In this document: positions 1-6,197 of the stretch, piece by piece
Numbering within the stretch: position 1 is the stretch's first letter
How the letters are laid out: every line of letters starts with the position of its first letter
NCBI GenBank assembly: GCA_016929815.1
Contig: JAFGIC010000393.1
Location: 1-12,220, forward strand
Source of the DNA: Deltaproteobacteria bacterium
Lineage (GTDB): Bacteria > Desulfobacterota > DSM-4660 > Desulfatiglandales > HGW-15
Direction of reading: 5' to 3'
Length of the DNA stretch: 12,220 nucleotides
The notes under the pieces: model-generated
The model's input: only the letters and a program-made list of their open reading frames with translations
Databases searched by the model: none
What the model was told of the DNA's origin: nothing
Program-made: the position numbers and the translations under genes

Positions 1-2
1 AG

Positions 3-76
3 TGCCCCCGGCGCGACTCGAACGCACGGCACCCAGATTAGGAATCTGGTGCTCTATCCACCTGAGCTACGGGGGC
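3..76 (-). tRNA. tRNA-Arg (anticodon CCU)
   Basis: Read on the minus strand, the segment folds as a full cloverleaf. The acceptor stem GCCCCCG pairs with CGGGGGC, the D stem GCTC pairs with GAGC, and the anticodon stem CCAGA/TCTGG encloses the loop TTCCTAA, giving anticodon CCT (CCU), which reads AGG. The T stem GTGCG/CGCGC has one G-U pair and a TTCGAGT loop. The discriminator is A and CCA is not encoded, since the next bases are CT. It points away from the rest of the window and ends two bases from the window edge. Confidence 0.95.
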
Positions 77-87
77 ATAAATGGTTT

Positions 88-115
88 TTATTATCTAAAT
101 TTTATTAAAAATCAA
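88..115 (-). promoter_or_regulatory. Candidate promoter of tRNA-Arg
   Basis: On the minus strand TTGATT (110-115) is followed after 16 bases by TAATAA (88-93), which resembles -35 and -10 boxes. Transcription would start about 4-5 bases before the tRNA. The whole stretch is AT-rich, so a chance match is quite possible. Confidence 0.35.
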
Positions 116-117
116 GG

Positions 118-436
118 TTTTTGTTATATATTGCAAAAATCTTGTGAATTTTCATGGCCTCAAAGATAGAATCTCCTTGATTATCACTATAAAAGACTTT
201 ACAATCGAATTCCTTTTTATTCTTAAAAAGTCTTCTTTTCATGTATATTGATAATTATATATTTTTTTGGTTTGTCGTACAATCTCTTTGAGGGTTTTTG
301 AGGTGTTATGAAAGTTAGCGCGGGGATGTAGCTAAGCTGGGAAAGCGTTACGTTATGTCCGCAACATACAGGCCATAATTTCGATCCCGATCATCTCCAC
401 CATACGGCAATTTATATAAATCCAGTCATTTTTAAA
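118..436 (+). repeat. Direct repeat copy 1 (tRNA-Ala segment, decayed)
   Basis: This AT-rich segment is a diverged copy of 3674-3966 in the same orientation. Shared blocks appear in the same order: TTTTGTTATATAT at the left end, TCCTTGATTATC (174-185 versus 3730-3741), ATAAAAGACT, and ACAATCTCTTTGA (279-291 versus 3813-3825), which lies exactly 31 bases before the tRNA in both copies. The tRNA body follows, then ACGGCAATTT just after the CCA end. The edges are approximate. No gene is seen in the non-tRNA part. Confidence 0.85.
322..402 (+). pseudogene. Decayed tRNA-Ala copy
   Basis: The sequence matches the intact tRNA-Ala at 3856-3931 but no longer folds properly. The acceptor halves GGGGATG and CATCTCC, including G3:U70, and the CCA end are intact. 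The D stem has lost one pair (GCTA against AAGC). The anticodon arm carries five extra bases (ATGTC), which makes a 12-base loop, and has two mismatched stem positions. The 5' half of the T stem reads ATAAT and no longer pairs with CCGAT. The 24 bases from the T loop to just past CCA are identical to the intact gene. An alternative helix, GT(T)ATGT with ACATAC, can form in the anticodon region but would not give a normal tRNA. It is most likely a dead copy. Confidence 0.85.
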
Positions 437-489
437 GACTAATATAAAAAGACCATTACCTAAATCCTTCATCTGTCACTACGGCGAAC

Positions 490-518
490 CGACGTGGCGC
501 TGGAGCGGCGCTACGTCG
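490..518. repeat. GC-rich perfect hairpin (H1)
   Basis: CGACGTGGCGC (490-500) pairs with GCGCTACGTCG (508-518): eleven pairs, one of them G-U, around a 7-base loop. It stands out by its high GC content from the AT-rich flanks. There is no T run after it, so it is not a standard terminator. It could be a REP-like palindrome, part of a small mobile-element remnant, or part of a structured leader. Confidence 0.6.
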
Positions 519-526
519 CGTCTTGC

Positions 527-579
527 GAAGGCGGAAGCCGGGGTACAGAATATATTGGAAATACCGGACTCCGGCCTTC
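527..579. repeat. Imperfect hairpin (H2)
   Basis: GAAGGC...CCGG...TA (527-545) is a nearly inverted copy of 562-579 (TACCGGA...CCGGCCTTC), giving about 15-16 pairs with small bulges around an AT-rich loop at 546-561. It directly follows hairpin H1. The motif style, with GAAGGC and CCGG arms, resembles dispersed intergenic palindromes, but no second copy is in this window. Confidence 0.5.
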
Positions 580-603
580 AACGAAATGAAGTGTCCGCTT
601 AAT

Positions 604-650
604 AAGGTTTATAAAGGTCTCATCAAGACCTGTTTGATCCTCTAAACCTT
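604..650. repeat. Two-tier hairpin (H3)
   Basis: The outer arms AAGGTTTA (604-611) and TAAACCTT (643-650) are perfectly complementary over eight pairs. They enclose an inner perfect hairpin, AGGTCT (615-620) with AGACCT (626-631), which has a 5-base loop. It lies about 90 bases upstream of the sialidase-like gene, and no T run follows. It may form in RNA as a leader structure or reflect a DNA palindrome. Confidence 0.5.
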
Positions 651-676
651 TAGGAATCTGTTAAATACAATCCGTT

Positions 677-711
677 TCGACAAGAAAATGAGCAGCTTTC
701 ATTGTTATGAT
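677..711 (+). promoter_or_regulatory. Weak candidate promoter of the surface cassette
   Basis: TCGACA (677-682) and TATGAT (706-711) each match the sigma-70 boxes at five of six positions, but the 23-base spacing is longer than normal. Only the -10-like box may be real. It is the best candidate before the gene at 743, and no clear alternative was found. Confidence 0.25.
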
Positions 712-742
712 TTTGATAAGCTTGAAATGACGGGATGCGGAT

Positions 743-1951
743 GTGGGTGATAAAATAATAATTAAGTCATCATTGATATTTTCCTGCCTGTTTTTATATC
801 TTATACCTATAATTTTGGGTTCAAACAAACCTGTTTACGAGGGGTACGAGTTTTCAGCGGGTGAATTTAAAAAGGAACTTAAGGAGACAAATATATCTCC
901 GCACTTCTCAAGCTGTTTCATTGATGACGATACTGATGAAAACATGGTTCATATTCCGTCGATTAGCGAATTTTCCGACGGCACACTGGTTTCTGTATGG
1001 TATGGAGGTTCCCGTGAGGGAGCAAGGGATGTTTCAATTTATTTTTCAAGGGGAAATAAAAAAGGCCCATACGGCTATAAATGGAACACCCCAAGAAAAA
1101 TTGTTACGCGCGAATCAGCTTCAAAGGAGTTAAAAAGATACATCAAAAAGATTGGAAACCCCGTTGTCTTTACTGATGAACAGGACGGATTGTGGTTGAT
1201 CTATGTTACTGTTTCCATAGGCGGGTGGTCAGGCAGTTCTCTTAACGTGAAATACTCACCTGATATGGGATCGAGATGGACAGAGAGCAGGCGTCTTACC
1301 TTAAGCCCTCTGGCGAATATAAGCACGTTGGTAAGGAACCGGCCCGTATCTCTGTGTGGGATTGACGGTGAAGAAAAAAATAATCTTTATGCAATCCCAA
1401 TATATCATGAATGCATAGGCAAATTTTCCGAGATCCTGTGGTTTAAAATATTAAATAAAGATGGTGATTTTATTTACACCAAAAGCAGGGTCACCTGGGG
1501 CACCTCATATATCCAGCCCTCAATCGTGCCCGTTTCAACTAAACAGGCAATTGCATTATTCCGTGATTGTTCAATAGGGCATGAAGTTATCATGTCTGAA
1601 AGTCATGAATCAGGGAGAGATTGGAATGCGCAGCACAGGACAGGGATATCCAATCCCAATAGTGCATTGTGCGCCATTAGATTATCCGACAACAGGATCT
1701 TAATGGCCTTTAATAATTCAAGAAATAATCGGGAAAATCTAAGCCTTGCAATTTCGAGACCCGACAAACCTGATTGGGATATTTTGCATGTCCTTGAGAA
1801 TGAGGAAAGCAAGGAGTTTTCCTATCCATATATGATTTACGGCAACAATGGGATTATACATATGGCATATACATTTGATCGCAGCCGGATAAAATATATA
1901 ACATTCAATGAAGCTTGGCTTAAAAAAAAGGCAAAGACAAACAATGAATAA
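743..1951 (+). CDS. Secreted BNR/sialidase-like protein
   Basis: The 402-residue protein starts with GTG. Its N-terminus has a lysine-containing head and a hydrophobic run at about residues 9-26, so it is probably exported or membrane-anchored. The body looks like a six-bladed beta-propeller of the BNR_2 (sialidase-like) family. One good Asp box, SPDMGSRW, is at 172-179, with degenerate ones at about 287-294 (Glu replaces Asp) and 338-345. WYGGSREGARD (86-96), the NPNSAL segment (304-309) and the YPYMIYGNNG...TFDRSRIKY ending are typical of this family. The FRIP motif of true sialidases reads VHIP here (69-72), so the first triad arginine is absent and sialidase activity is doubtful. No strong ribosome site precedes the start. 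It is the first gene of a three-gene run with a membrane protein and waaC, which suggests a role in surface glycan processing. Its AT-rich composition differs from the housekeeping genes. Confidence 0.8.
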   Translation: MGDKIIIKSSLIFSCLFLYLIPIILGSNKPVYEGYEFSAGEFKKELKETNISPHFSSCFIDDDTDENMVHIPSISEFSDGTLVSVWYGGSREGARDVSIYFSRGNKKGPYGYKWNTPRKIVTRESASKELKRYIKKIGNPVVFTDEQDGLWLIYVTVSIGGWSGSSLNVKYSPDMGSRWTESRRLTLSPLANISTLVRNRPVSLCGIDGEEKNNLYAIPIYHECIGKFSEILWFKILNKDGDFIYTKSRVTWGTSYIQPSIVPVSTKQAIALFRDCSIGHEVIMSESHESGRDWNAQHRTGISNPNSALCAIRLSDNRILMAFNNSRNNRENLSLAISRPDKPDWDILHVLENEESKEFSYPYMIYGNNGIIHMAYTFDRSRIKYITFNEAWLKKKAKTNNE

Positions 1952-2576
1952 AATAGTATTGACGGTGTTCTCCATCATTTTGTTTGTCTGGCTCATTCAG
2001 GAGATCTTTAAATTCATTACAAAAAAACAGACAGGATTATACATATCCCTCGCTATTTTACTCTCTGCAACTGCCCTTCAGTATATTCCGATTAGTCAAC
2101 ATACAATTACCGGATGGATAATGGCTGTAAACGGCAATTTCAGCATCCCTCTATTATTTTTAGTTGTTCATAAAACAATAAATAATGTCCTTGGCCATGA
2201 TGTGCCTTTATTTAATAAACCAACCGTAAGGACAGCCATGTTTTTTGGAATTATCGCAGGACTATTTTTATACCCTATGGCACTGGGACTGGGCGCCTAT
2301 GATCCCTACCGGGAAGGTTTTTCCTTTTCATGGCTTTTTATTGTTCTCATGGCGCTAAATATAATATTAATCCTGTTTAAGAATCCTTTTTCATTTATTC
2401 TGCTTTGCGCAATAATCAGCTATAACCTCAAATTGCTTGAATCAGTGAACCTCTGGGATTATTTTATCGATCCATTCTTTTTCATTACATCAATCTTATA
2501 TTTTTTAAAGAATACCGTAAACGCAGCGACATTGAAATATAAAATGATCAATGAAAGCACAGAAAACACCTTTTAA
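1944..2576 (+). CDS. Multi-span membrane protein, unknown function
   Basis: I do not recognise a named family. The ATG at 1944 overlaps the end of the sialidase-like gene by 8 bases and is preferred over an in-frame ATG at 1908, which would overlap by 44 bases and add a basic 12-residue head. The 210-residue product is very hydrophobic, with about six or seven membrane segments: near the N-terminus (IVLTVFSIILFVWLI), then GLYISLAILLSATAL, a weaker stretch around IPLLFLVVH, FGIIAGLFLYPMALGLGAY, WLFIVLMALNIILILF, FSFILLCAIISY and FFFITSILYFL. It ends in a charged tail. The tight overlap suggests translational coupling with the upstream gene, so the two products may work together at the inner membrane or periplasm. 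The composition is strongly AT-rich, like the gene before it. Transport or assembly of a surface glycan is a guess from the neighbours only. Confidence 0.75.
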   Translation: MNKIVLTVFSIILFVWLIQEIFKFITKKQTGLYISLAILLSATALQYIPISQHTITGWIMAVNGNFSIPLLFLVVHKTINNVLGHDVPLFNKPTVRTAMFFGIIAGLFLYPMALGLGAYDPYREGFSFSWLFIVLMALNIILILFKNPFSFILLCAIISYNLKLLESVNLWDYFIDPFFFITSILYFLKNTVNAATLKYKMINESTENTF

Positions 2577-2602
2577 AAGGATATAATGAGGTCACAATTT
2601 TT

Positions 2603-3649
2603 ATGAAAGTGCTTATTGTAAAGACATCCGCCCTGGGCGATATCCTTCACGCGTTACCTGTGCTGGATTATCTACATCGCGTGTCACCGGGAATTAAAAT
2701 CGACTGGGTTGTGGAAGAATGCAACAGGGAATTGCTTGACGGCAATCCACTTCTCAATAAGATCCTCCTGTTCCGATCACGTATCTGGCGGAATAAACTT
2801 TATCTGCCGGACACATGGAAAGAAATAATATATTTCTACAGGCAACTTCATGAAGAAGCTTACGATTATGTTTTTGATATCCAGGGAAACCTAAAAAGCG
2901 GGATGATATCTTCCAAGACAAAATGCAATGAGATATTTGGATTCACAAGGGAAGAACTGCAGGAATCCGTTAACCTCCTTTTCACAAAATATCATATAAG
3001 CATGCATCCTGATGATCATCATATCACCGATAAAATTTTGAAGATAGTGAAAGCGCCCTTTGGAGGAAATTTTGACGGAATAAGCTTGAAATCGAGCATC
3101 GCCACCTCTCATGATGACAACAAAAATGCTGAGGTACTGCTTTCTACCCTCAGAAAAGGACCGATTGTCTTATTTCACTGCGGAACTACCTGGCAAACAA
3201 AGCTCTGGACGAATACAAACTGGATTGAACTGGGCCGCAGGATTTTGTCCCGCTATGCGGATGCAAACATACTTTATTCATGGGGCGATAGGATCGAATT
3301 AAACACTGTAACAACTATTGCACGAGCAACCGGCCCTGGAACGCGGATACTGGAGGGCTATTCTTTAAAAGGACTCTGCGCCCTGTTAAAAAAAATTGAC
3401 CTTGTCGTCGGCGGAGATACCGGACCTGTGCACCTGGCCGCGTCAGTCGGCACTCCGACCGTCTCTCTGTATCGTTCCAGCGACGGCATGAGAAGCGGTC
3501 CCCGAGGAAATAGACACGTGATAATACAGACGCCGCTCGACTGCGCCTGTTGTTATAAGACCTCATGCGCCAGGGATGAGGAGTGCAGAAACAGCATTAC
3601 TCCTGAAATGCTTTTAAAGGGTTGTGTTTATTTGCTTGAAAGATACTGA
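2603..3649 (+). CDS. waaC: LPS heptosyltransferase I (GT9 family)
   Basis: WaaC adds the first L-glycero-D-manno-heptose from ADP-heptose to Kdo on lipid A, at the cytoplasmic face of the inner membrane. The 348-residue length is close to normal for the family. Residues 7-20 (KTSALGDILHALPV) contain the conserved Asp13. DWVVEE (34-39), FDIQGNLKS (91-99), the donor-site segment HCGTTWQTKLW with Lys200, and the GGDTGPVHLAASVGTP segment with Asp272 are all present. The C-terminal cysteine cluster (Cys314, 316, 317, 322, 328) resembles that of other GT9 enzymes. GAGG at 2588-2591 is a plausible ribosome site, 11 bases before the ATG. It follows the membrane-protein gene after 26 bases, so it is probably in the same transcript. 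Composition is near that of the housekeeping genes. A related heptosyltransferase (II or III) is possible but the N-terminal and DWVVEE motifs favour type I. Confidence 0.88.
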   Translation: MKVLIVKTSALGDILHALPVLDYLHRVSPGIKIDWVVEECNRELLDGNPLLNKILLFRSRIWRNKLYLPDTWKEIIYFYRQLHEEAYDYVFDIQGNLKSGMISSKTKCNEIFGFTREELQESVNLLFTKYHISMHPDDHHITDKILKIVKAPFGGNFDGISLKSSIATSHDDNKNAEVLLSTLRKGPIVLFHCGTTWQTKLWTNTNWIELGRRILSRYADANILYSWGDRIELNTVTTIARATGPGTRILEGYSLKGLCALLKKIDLVVGGDTGPVHLAASVGTPTVSLYRSSDGMRSGPRGNRHVIIQTPLDCACCYKTSCARDEECRNSITPEMLLKGCVYLLERY

Positions 3650-3803
3650 AAACAACTTCTTTCAATAAGATGGATTTTGTTATATATGGAAAAATCTGGC
3701 GATTTATACGCCCCTTTAAAAACAAAAATTCCTTGATTATCGAAATAAAAGACTCTATAATCGAAACTCTTTTTCAAAGATATTATCAGTATATATTTTT
3801 TTA

Positions 3804-3832
3804 TTGCGCCGCACAATCTCTTTGAATACATT
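3804..3832 (+). promoter_or_regulatory. Candidate promoter of tRNA-Ala
   Basis: TTGCGC (3804-3809) and TACATT (3827-3832) are separated by 17 bases, and transcription would begin about 15-17 bases before the tRNA. In the decayed copy the equivalent positions read TTGTCG and TTTTTG, so the -10 box is lost there. The boxes are imperfect. Confidence 0.4.
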
Positions 3833-3855
3833 TTTAAAATTACAGGACCTGATGT

Positions 3856-3931
3856 GGGGATGTAGCTCAGCTGGGAGAGCGGTACGTTCGCAACGTACAG
3901 GCCGTCGGTTCGATCCCGATCATCTCCACCA
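3856..3931 (+). tRNA. tRNA-Ala (anticodon CGC)
   Basis: This is a complete cloverleaf of 76 bases including an encoded CCA. The acceptor GGGGATG/CATCTCC contains a G-U pair at position 3:70, the alanine identity element. The D stem is GCTC/GAGC. The anticodon stem GTACG/CGTAC holds the loop TTCGCAA, giving anticodon CGC, which reads GCG. The T stem GTCGG/CCGAT has the loop TTCGATC. It is the intact partner of the decayed copy at 322-402. Confidence 0.96.
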
Positions 3932-3994
3932 TGACGGCAATTTTATATATCCGTTCATTTGAAAAAATTAACATCAAGACATAGTTATTCTTTT

Positions 3995-4019
3995 AAGCCT
4001 TTAAGGCTTTTACTGTTTT
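3995..4019 (+). terminator. Weak intrinsic terminator after tRNA-Ala
   Basis: AAGCC (3995-3999) pairs with GGCTT (4005-4009) and the stem can extend by two A-T pairs into the short loop. A broken T run (TTTACTGTTTT) follows. It lies about 64 bases after the tRNA and would separate it from hisB. The stem is short, so the call is tentative. Confidence 0.4.
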
Positions 4020-4026
4020 ATGCGGC

Positions 4027-4057
4027 ATGACTGCATTTTTAATCGGATGTTTAAAAT
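4027..4057 (+). promoter_or_regulatory. Weak candidate promoter of hisB
   Basis: ATGACT (4027-4032) and TAAAAT (4052-4057) are separated by 19 bases, about 34 bases before the hisB ATG. The match is partial. It is proposed because a new transcript is expected after the terminator-like hairpin. Confidence 0.3.
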
Positions 4058-4090
4058 ACAAATTTTTATCCTATCAGGGTGGGGGAAAAG

Positions 4091-4681
4091 ATGGAGAGAA
4101 AGGCAAAAATAATCAGGAAGACAAAAGAAACCGACATACAGCTTAATCTCAACCTGGACGGCAAGGGAAAGTCGGATATTAACACCGGGATCCCTTTTGT
4201 TGATCATATGCTGGATCTTATGGCCGCCCATGGTTTCATGGATGTCAAGATTATTGCCAAGGGCGACATAGAAATAGATTACCACCATACCGTGGAGGAC
4301 CTTGGCATATGCCTTGGAGATGCCATCAGCAAGGCCTTAGGGGAAAGAAAAGGGATAACCAGATACGGTCATGCGATCGTGCCCATGGACGAGTCCTTAG
4401 CCAGCGTCGTGATAGACATATGCAACCGCCCATACCTTGCCTATCGCGTCTCCCTTAAAAACAGGAAGACAGGCAACTTTGACACGGGACTTATAAGGGA
4501 ATTTTTCCGGGCTCTGACAAATCATTCAGGCATAACCATGCACATTGACCTTGTATCCGGCAAAGATCCCCATCATGCGAGCGAGGCCATATTCAAGGCA
4601 TTCGGAAGGGCGCTGGACACGGCTGTCTCCATTGAGAAAAGGCTCCAGGGGGATGTTCCTTCTACAAAGGGGATGCTTTAA
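4091..4681 (+). CDS. hisB: Imidazoleglycerol-phosphate dehydratase
   Basis: The enzyme removes water from imidazole glycerol phosphate to form imidazole acetol phosphate in histidine synthesis. It is cytoplasmic and normally a manganese-dependent 24-mer. The ATG at 4091 is chosen over an in-frame GTG at 4079 because a G-rich ribosome site (GGGTGGGGG, 4077-4085) sits five bases before the ATG and would be overlapped by the GTG start. The resulting 196 residues match the usual single-domain length; the phosphatase half seen in enterobacteria is absent. Metal-binding motifs are clear: DHMLDLMAAHG (38-48), DYHHTVEDLG with His65, His66 and Glu69, and HHASEAIFKAFGRAL (161-175). A lipoprotein gene follows after 18 bases and hisA after that, so they are probably one operon. 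Confidence 0.95.
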   Translation: MERKAKIIRKTKETDIQLNLNLDGKGKSDINTGIPFVDHMLDLMAAHGFMDVKIIAKGDIEIDYHHTVEDLGICLGDAISKALGERKGITRYGHAIVPMDESLASVVIDICNRPYLAYRVSLKNRKTGNFDTGLIREFFRALTNHSGITMHIDLVSGKDPHHASEAIFKAFGRALDTAVSIEKRLQGDVPSTKGML

Positions 4682-4699
4682 GAGACATCCGGCGCATAA

Positions 4700-5392
4700 A
4701 TGAAAAATAAACCGCAAAAAAATCCGATCAAACCGGTCCTTCTGGTCCTAAGCCTTTTATTACTGCCGATCCCTGCATGTGAACATATGCAGCCAGGCCC
4801 GCAGGGAGTAAAATCGGCGGCCTATAACATTAAAAGGATAGCGATTATGGGTTTTGAACCCGCGGTTTATCAGGGCGATAAGACACATGAGATCTCATCC
4901 GAAACCGCGCTCCTTGAAAAATCCTATTATATGACATCAATGCTGTTGGAAGCTTCCGGCAAATATGAAGGGTATGAACTGGTCGGGCCTGATAGCGTCC
5001 GTGAAGCCAAGGCAGGGATCGATATCTCCGAACCAGGGCTCGGCAATGACGAAATCGCCGGAAGGATCGCACTCGAATTGCAGGCTGATGCGGCTTTAAC
5101 AGGGTATTTATACAGATGGAAGGACAGAGAGGGGTCTGATTACGCAGTCAAGAGTCCGGCCTCCGTTTTCTTCGATCTTCGCCTGGTCAGCCCTGATAAC
5201 GGCTCTATCCTGTGGGAGGGAAGATTCAGCAAGACACAGAGATCTTTAAGCGATAATCTCCTGGACATAAAAACATTCTTCAAAGGAAAAGGCAAGTGGA
5301 TGACGGCTGAAGGCCTGGCAGAACTGGGCCTGAACGAGCTGACTGATGATCTTTTTACATTCATGAAGAAAGAGAAAGGGGCCGAGAATTGA
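4700..5392 (+). CDS. Predicted lipoprotein within the his cluster
   Basis: The function is not known. The 230-residue protein begins with a lysine-rich head, a leucine-rich core (13-22) and a lipobox ending IPAC, with Cys27 as the predicted lipid-modified residue. The +2 residue is Glu, not Asp, so the outer membrane is the likely destination. The mature part has an alternating pattern: KRIAIMGFEPAVYQG near the start, ELQADAALTGYLYRW in the middle, then an ASVFFDLRLV...GSILWEGRFSKTQRSLSDNL segment. This layout resembles secreted alpha/beta domains of the CsgG/TolB-N type, but that is inference. The gene follows hisB by 18 bases and its TGA overlaps the TTG start of hisA. I recall similar lipoproteins in Desulfobacterota, without being able to check. 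A trafficking or envelope-assembly role is possible; a direct role in histidine synthesis is unlikely. Confidence 0.75.
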   Translation: MKNKPQKNPIKPVLLVLSLLLLPIPACEHMQPGPQGVKSAAYNIKRIAIMGFEPAVYQGDKTHEISSETALLEKSYYMTSMLLEASGKYEGYELVGPDSVREAKAGIDISEPGLGNDEIAGRIALELQADAALTGYLYRWKDREGSDYAVKSPASVFFDLRLVSPDNGSILWEGRFSKTQRSLSDNLLDIKTFFKGKGKWMTAEGLAELGLNELTDDLFTFMKKEKGAEN

Positions 5393-6129
5393 TTGTAATA
5401 CCCGCAATAGACTTAAAAAACGGACGCTGCGTCCGGCTAAAACAGGGAAGGATGTCCGATGAAACGGTCTATTCTGAATTTCCCGAAGAGGCGGCCTTAA
5501 AATGGCACAGGGAGGGCGCAGAGCGCATCCACATTGTGGACCTCGACGGAGCCGTTCAGGGCAGGCCGGTCAACGGTAAAACAATCAGAAAGATAGTGGA
5601 TTCCGTCCCGGTTCCGATTGAGCTGGGAGGAGGTATCAGGGACATGGATACCATCAAGGCCTATCTGGATCTGGGCATCAGCCAGGTCATACTTGGGACT
5701 ATCGCCTATAAGGACCCGGAACTTGTTTCAGATGCATGCAGACAGTTCCCGGGCAGGATAATACTGGGCATTGACGCCAGCAAAGGCCTCGTTGCCGTAG
5801 AAGGCTGGATTGAAAAAACCGATATTACACCTGTTGATATGGCAAAGAGATATGAATCCGCAGGCATATGGGCAATTATATACACAGATATCCAGAGGGA
5901 CGGAATGATATCAGGCCCCAACATTGACGCCACCAGGGAACTTGCCGAGGCGACTTCTATTCCGGTTATAGCATCCGGAGGGATATCCGGAAAAGAGGAC
6001 GTCAAAAACCTTCTGATGCTGGAGCAGTTTGGAGTAATAGGGATGATAACAGGCAAGGCCCTTTATGAAGGGACCATGTCCCTGAATGAAGCCATAAAAA
6101 TTACAAAATCACAAGAAAATTTCTCTTGA
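5389..6129 (+). CDS. hisA: ProFAR isomerase (phosphoribosylformimino-5-aminoimidazole carboxamide ribotide isomerase)
   Basis: HisA converts ProFAR to PRFAR by an Amadori rearrangement, the fourth step of histidine synthesis, in the cytoplasm. The 246-residue length is typical of this TIM barrel. The N-terminal MIVIPAIDLKNGRCVRLKQG matches the family start exactly, which fixes the TTG at 5389 as the start codon. Catalytic Asp8 and Asp129 (GIDA) are present, as are the two phosphate-binding loops, ELGGGIRD (78-85) and ASGGIS (195-200). The TTG overlaps the TGA of the lipoprotein gene (TTGA), and AAAGGGG about ten bases upstream is the ribosome site, so translation is probably coupled. hisH and hisF, often next to hisA, are absent here. 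Its stop lies inside the -35 box of the yqeY promoter. Confidence 0.96.
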   Translation: MIVIPAIDLKNGRCVRLKQGRMSDETVYSEFPEEAALKWHREGAERIHIVDLDGAVQGRPVNGKTIRKIVDSVPVPIELGGGIRDMDTIKAYLDLGISQVILGTIAYKDPELVSDACRQFPGRIILGIDASKGLVAVEGWIEKTDITPVDMAKRYESAGIWAIIYTDIQRDGMISGPNIDATRELAEATSIPVIASGGISGKEDVKNLLMLEQFGVIGMITGKALYEGTMSLNEAIKITKSQENFS

Positions 6130-6153
6130 CAATTGAAATAATACCTTTATGTT
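6126..6153 (+). promoter_or_regulatory. Promoter of yqeY overlapping the hisA stop
   Basis: A perfect TTGACA (6126-6131) contains the hisA stop codon. TATGTT (6148-6153) lies 16 bases downstream, and TATATA at about 6154-6159 is an alternative -10 at a longer spacing. The 13 bases TTTCTCTTGACAA (6120-6132) are identical to those before the tRNA-Met gene (10484-10496). Confidence 0.55.
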
Positions 6154-6197
6154 TATATATTTACGAAATTCCGACGATTAATCCTCGAGGCCTTAAC

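Larger units (their letters stand above)
3674..3966 (+). repeat. Direct repeat copy 2 (tRNA-Ala segment, intact)
   Basis: This is the partner of the repeat at 118-436, in the same orientation and with the same ordered blocks on both sides of a tRNA-Ala. The left edge begins just after the end of waaC and the right edge fades out soon after ACGGCAATTTTATATA. Small insertions and deletions make this copy slightly shorter. The pair flanks the three-gene surface cassette. Confidence 0.85.

Noticed and set aside
118..742. A possible remnant integrase or transposase gene beside the decayed tRNA
   Set aside because: No open frame of useful length or recognisable motif is present in any frame.
118..3966. 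CRISPR array or defence island
   Set aside because: The repeat pair is a single diverged duplication with a tRNA in each copy; there are no short regular repeats with spacers and no defence genes between them.
6126..6197. An upstream TTG start extending yqeY by 24 residues
   Set aside because: It would translate the TTGACA promoter box, and the ATG at 6198 has a well-placed GAGG site and the normal family N-terminus.
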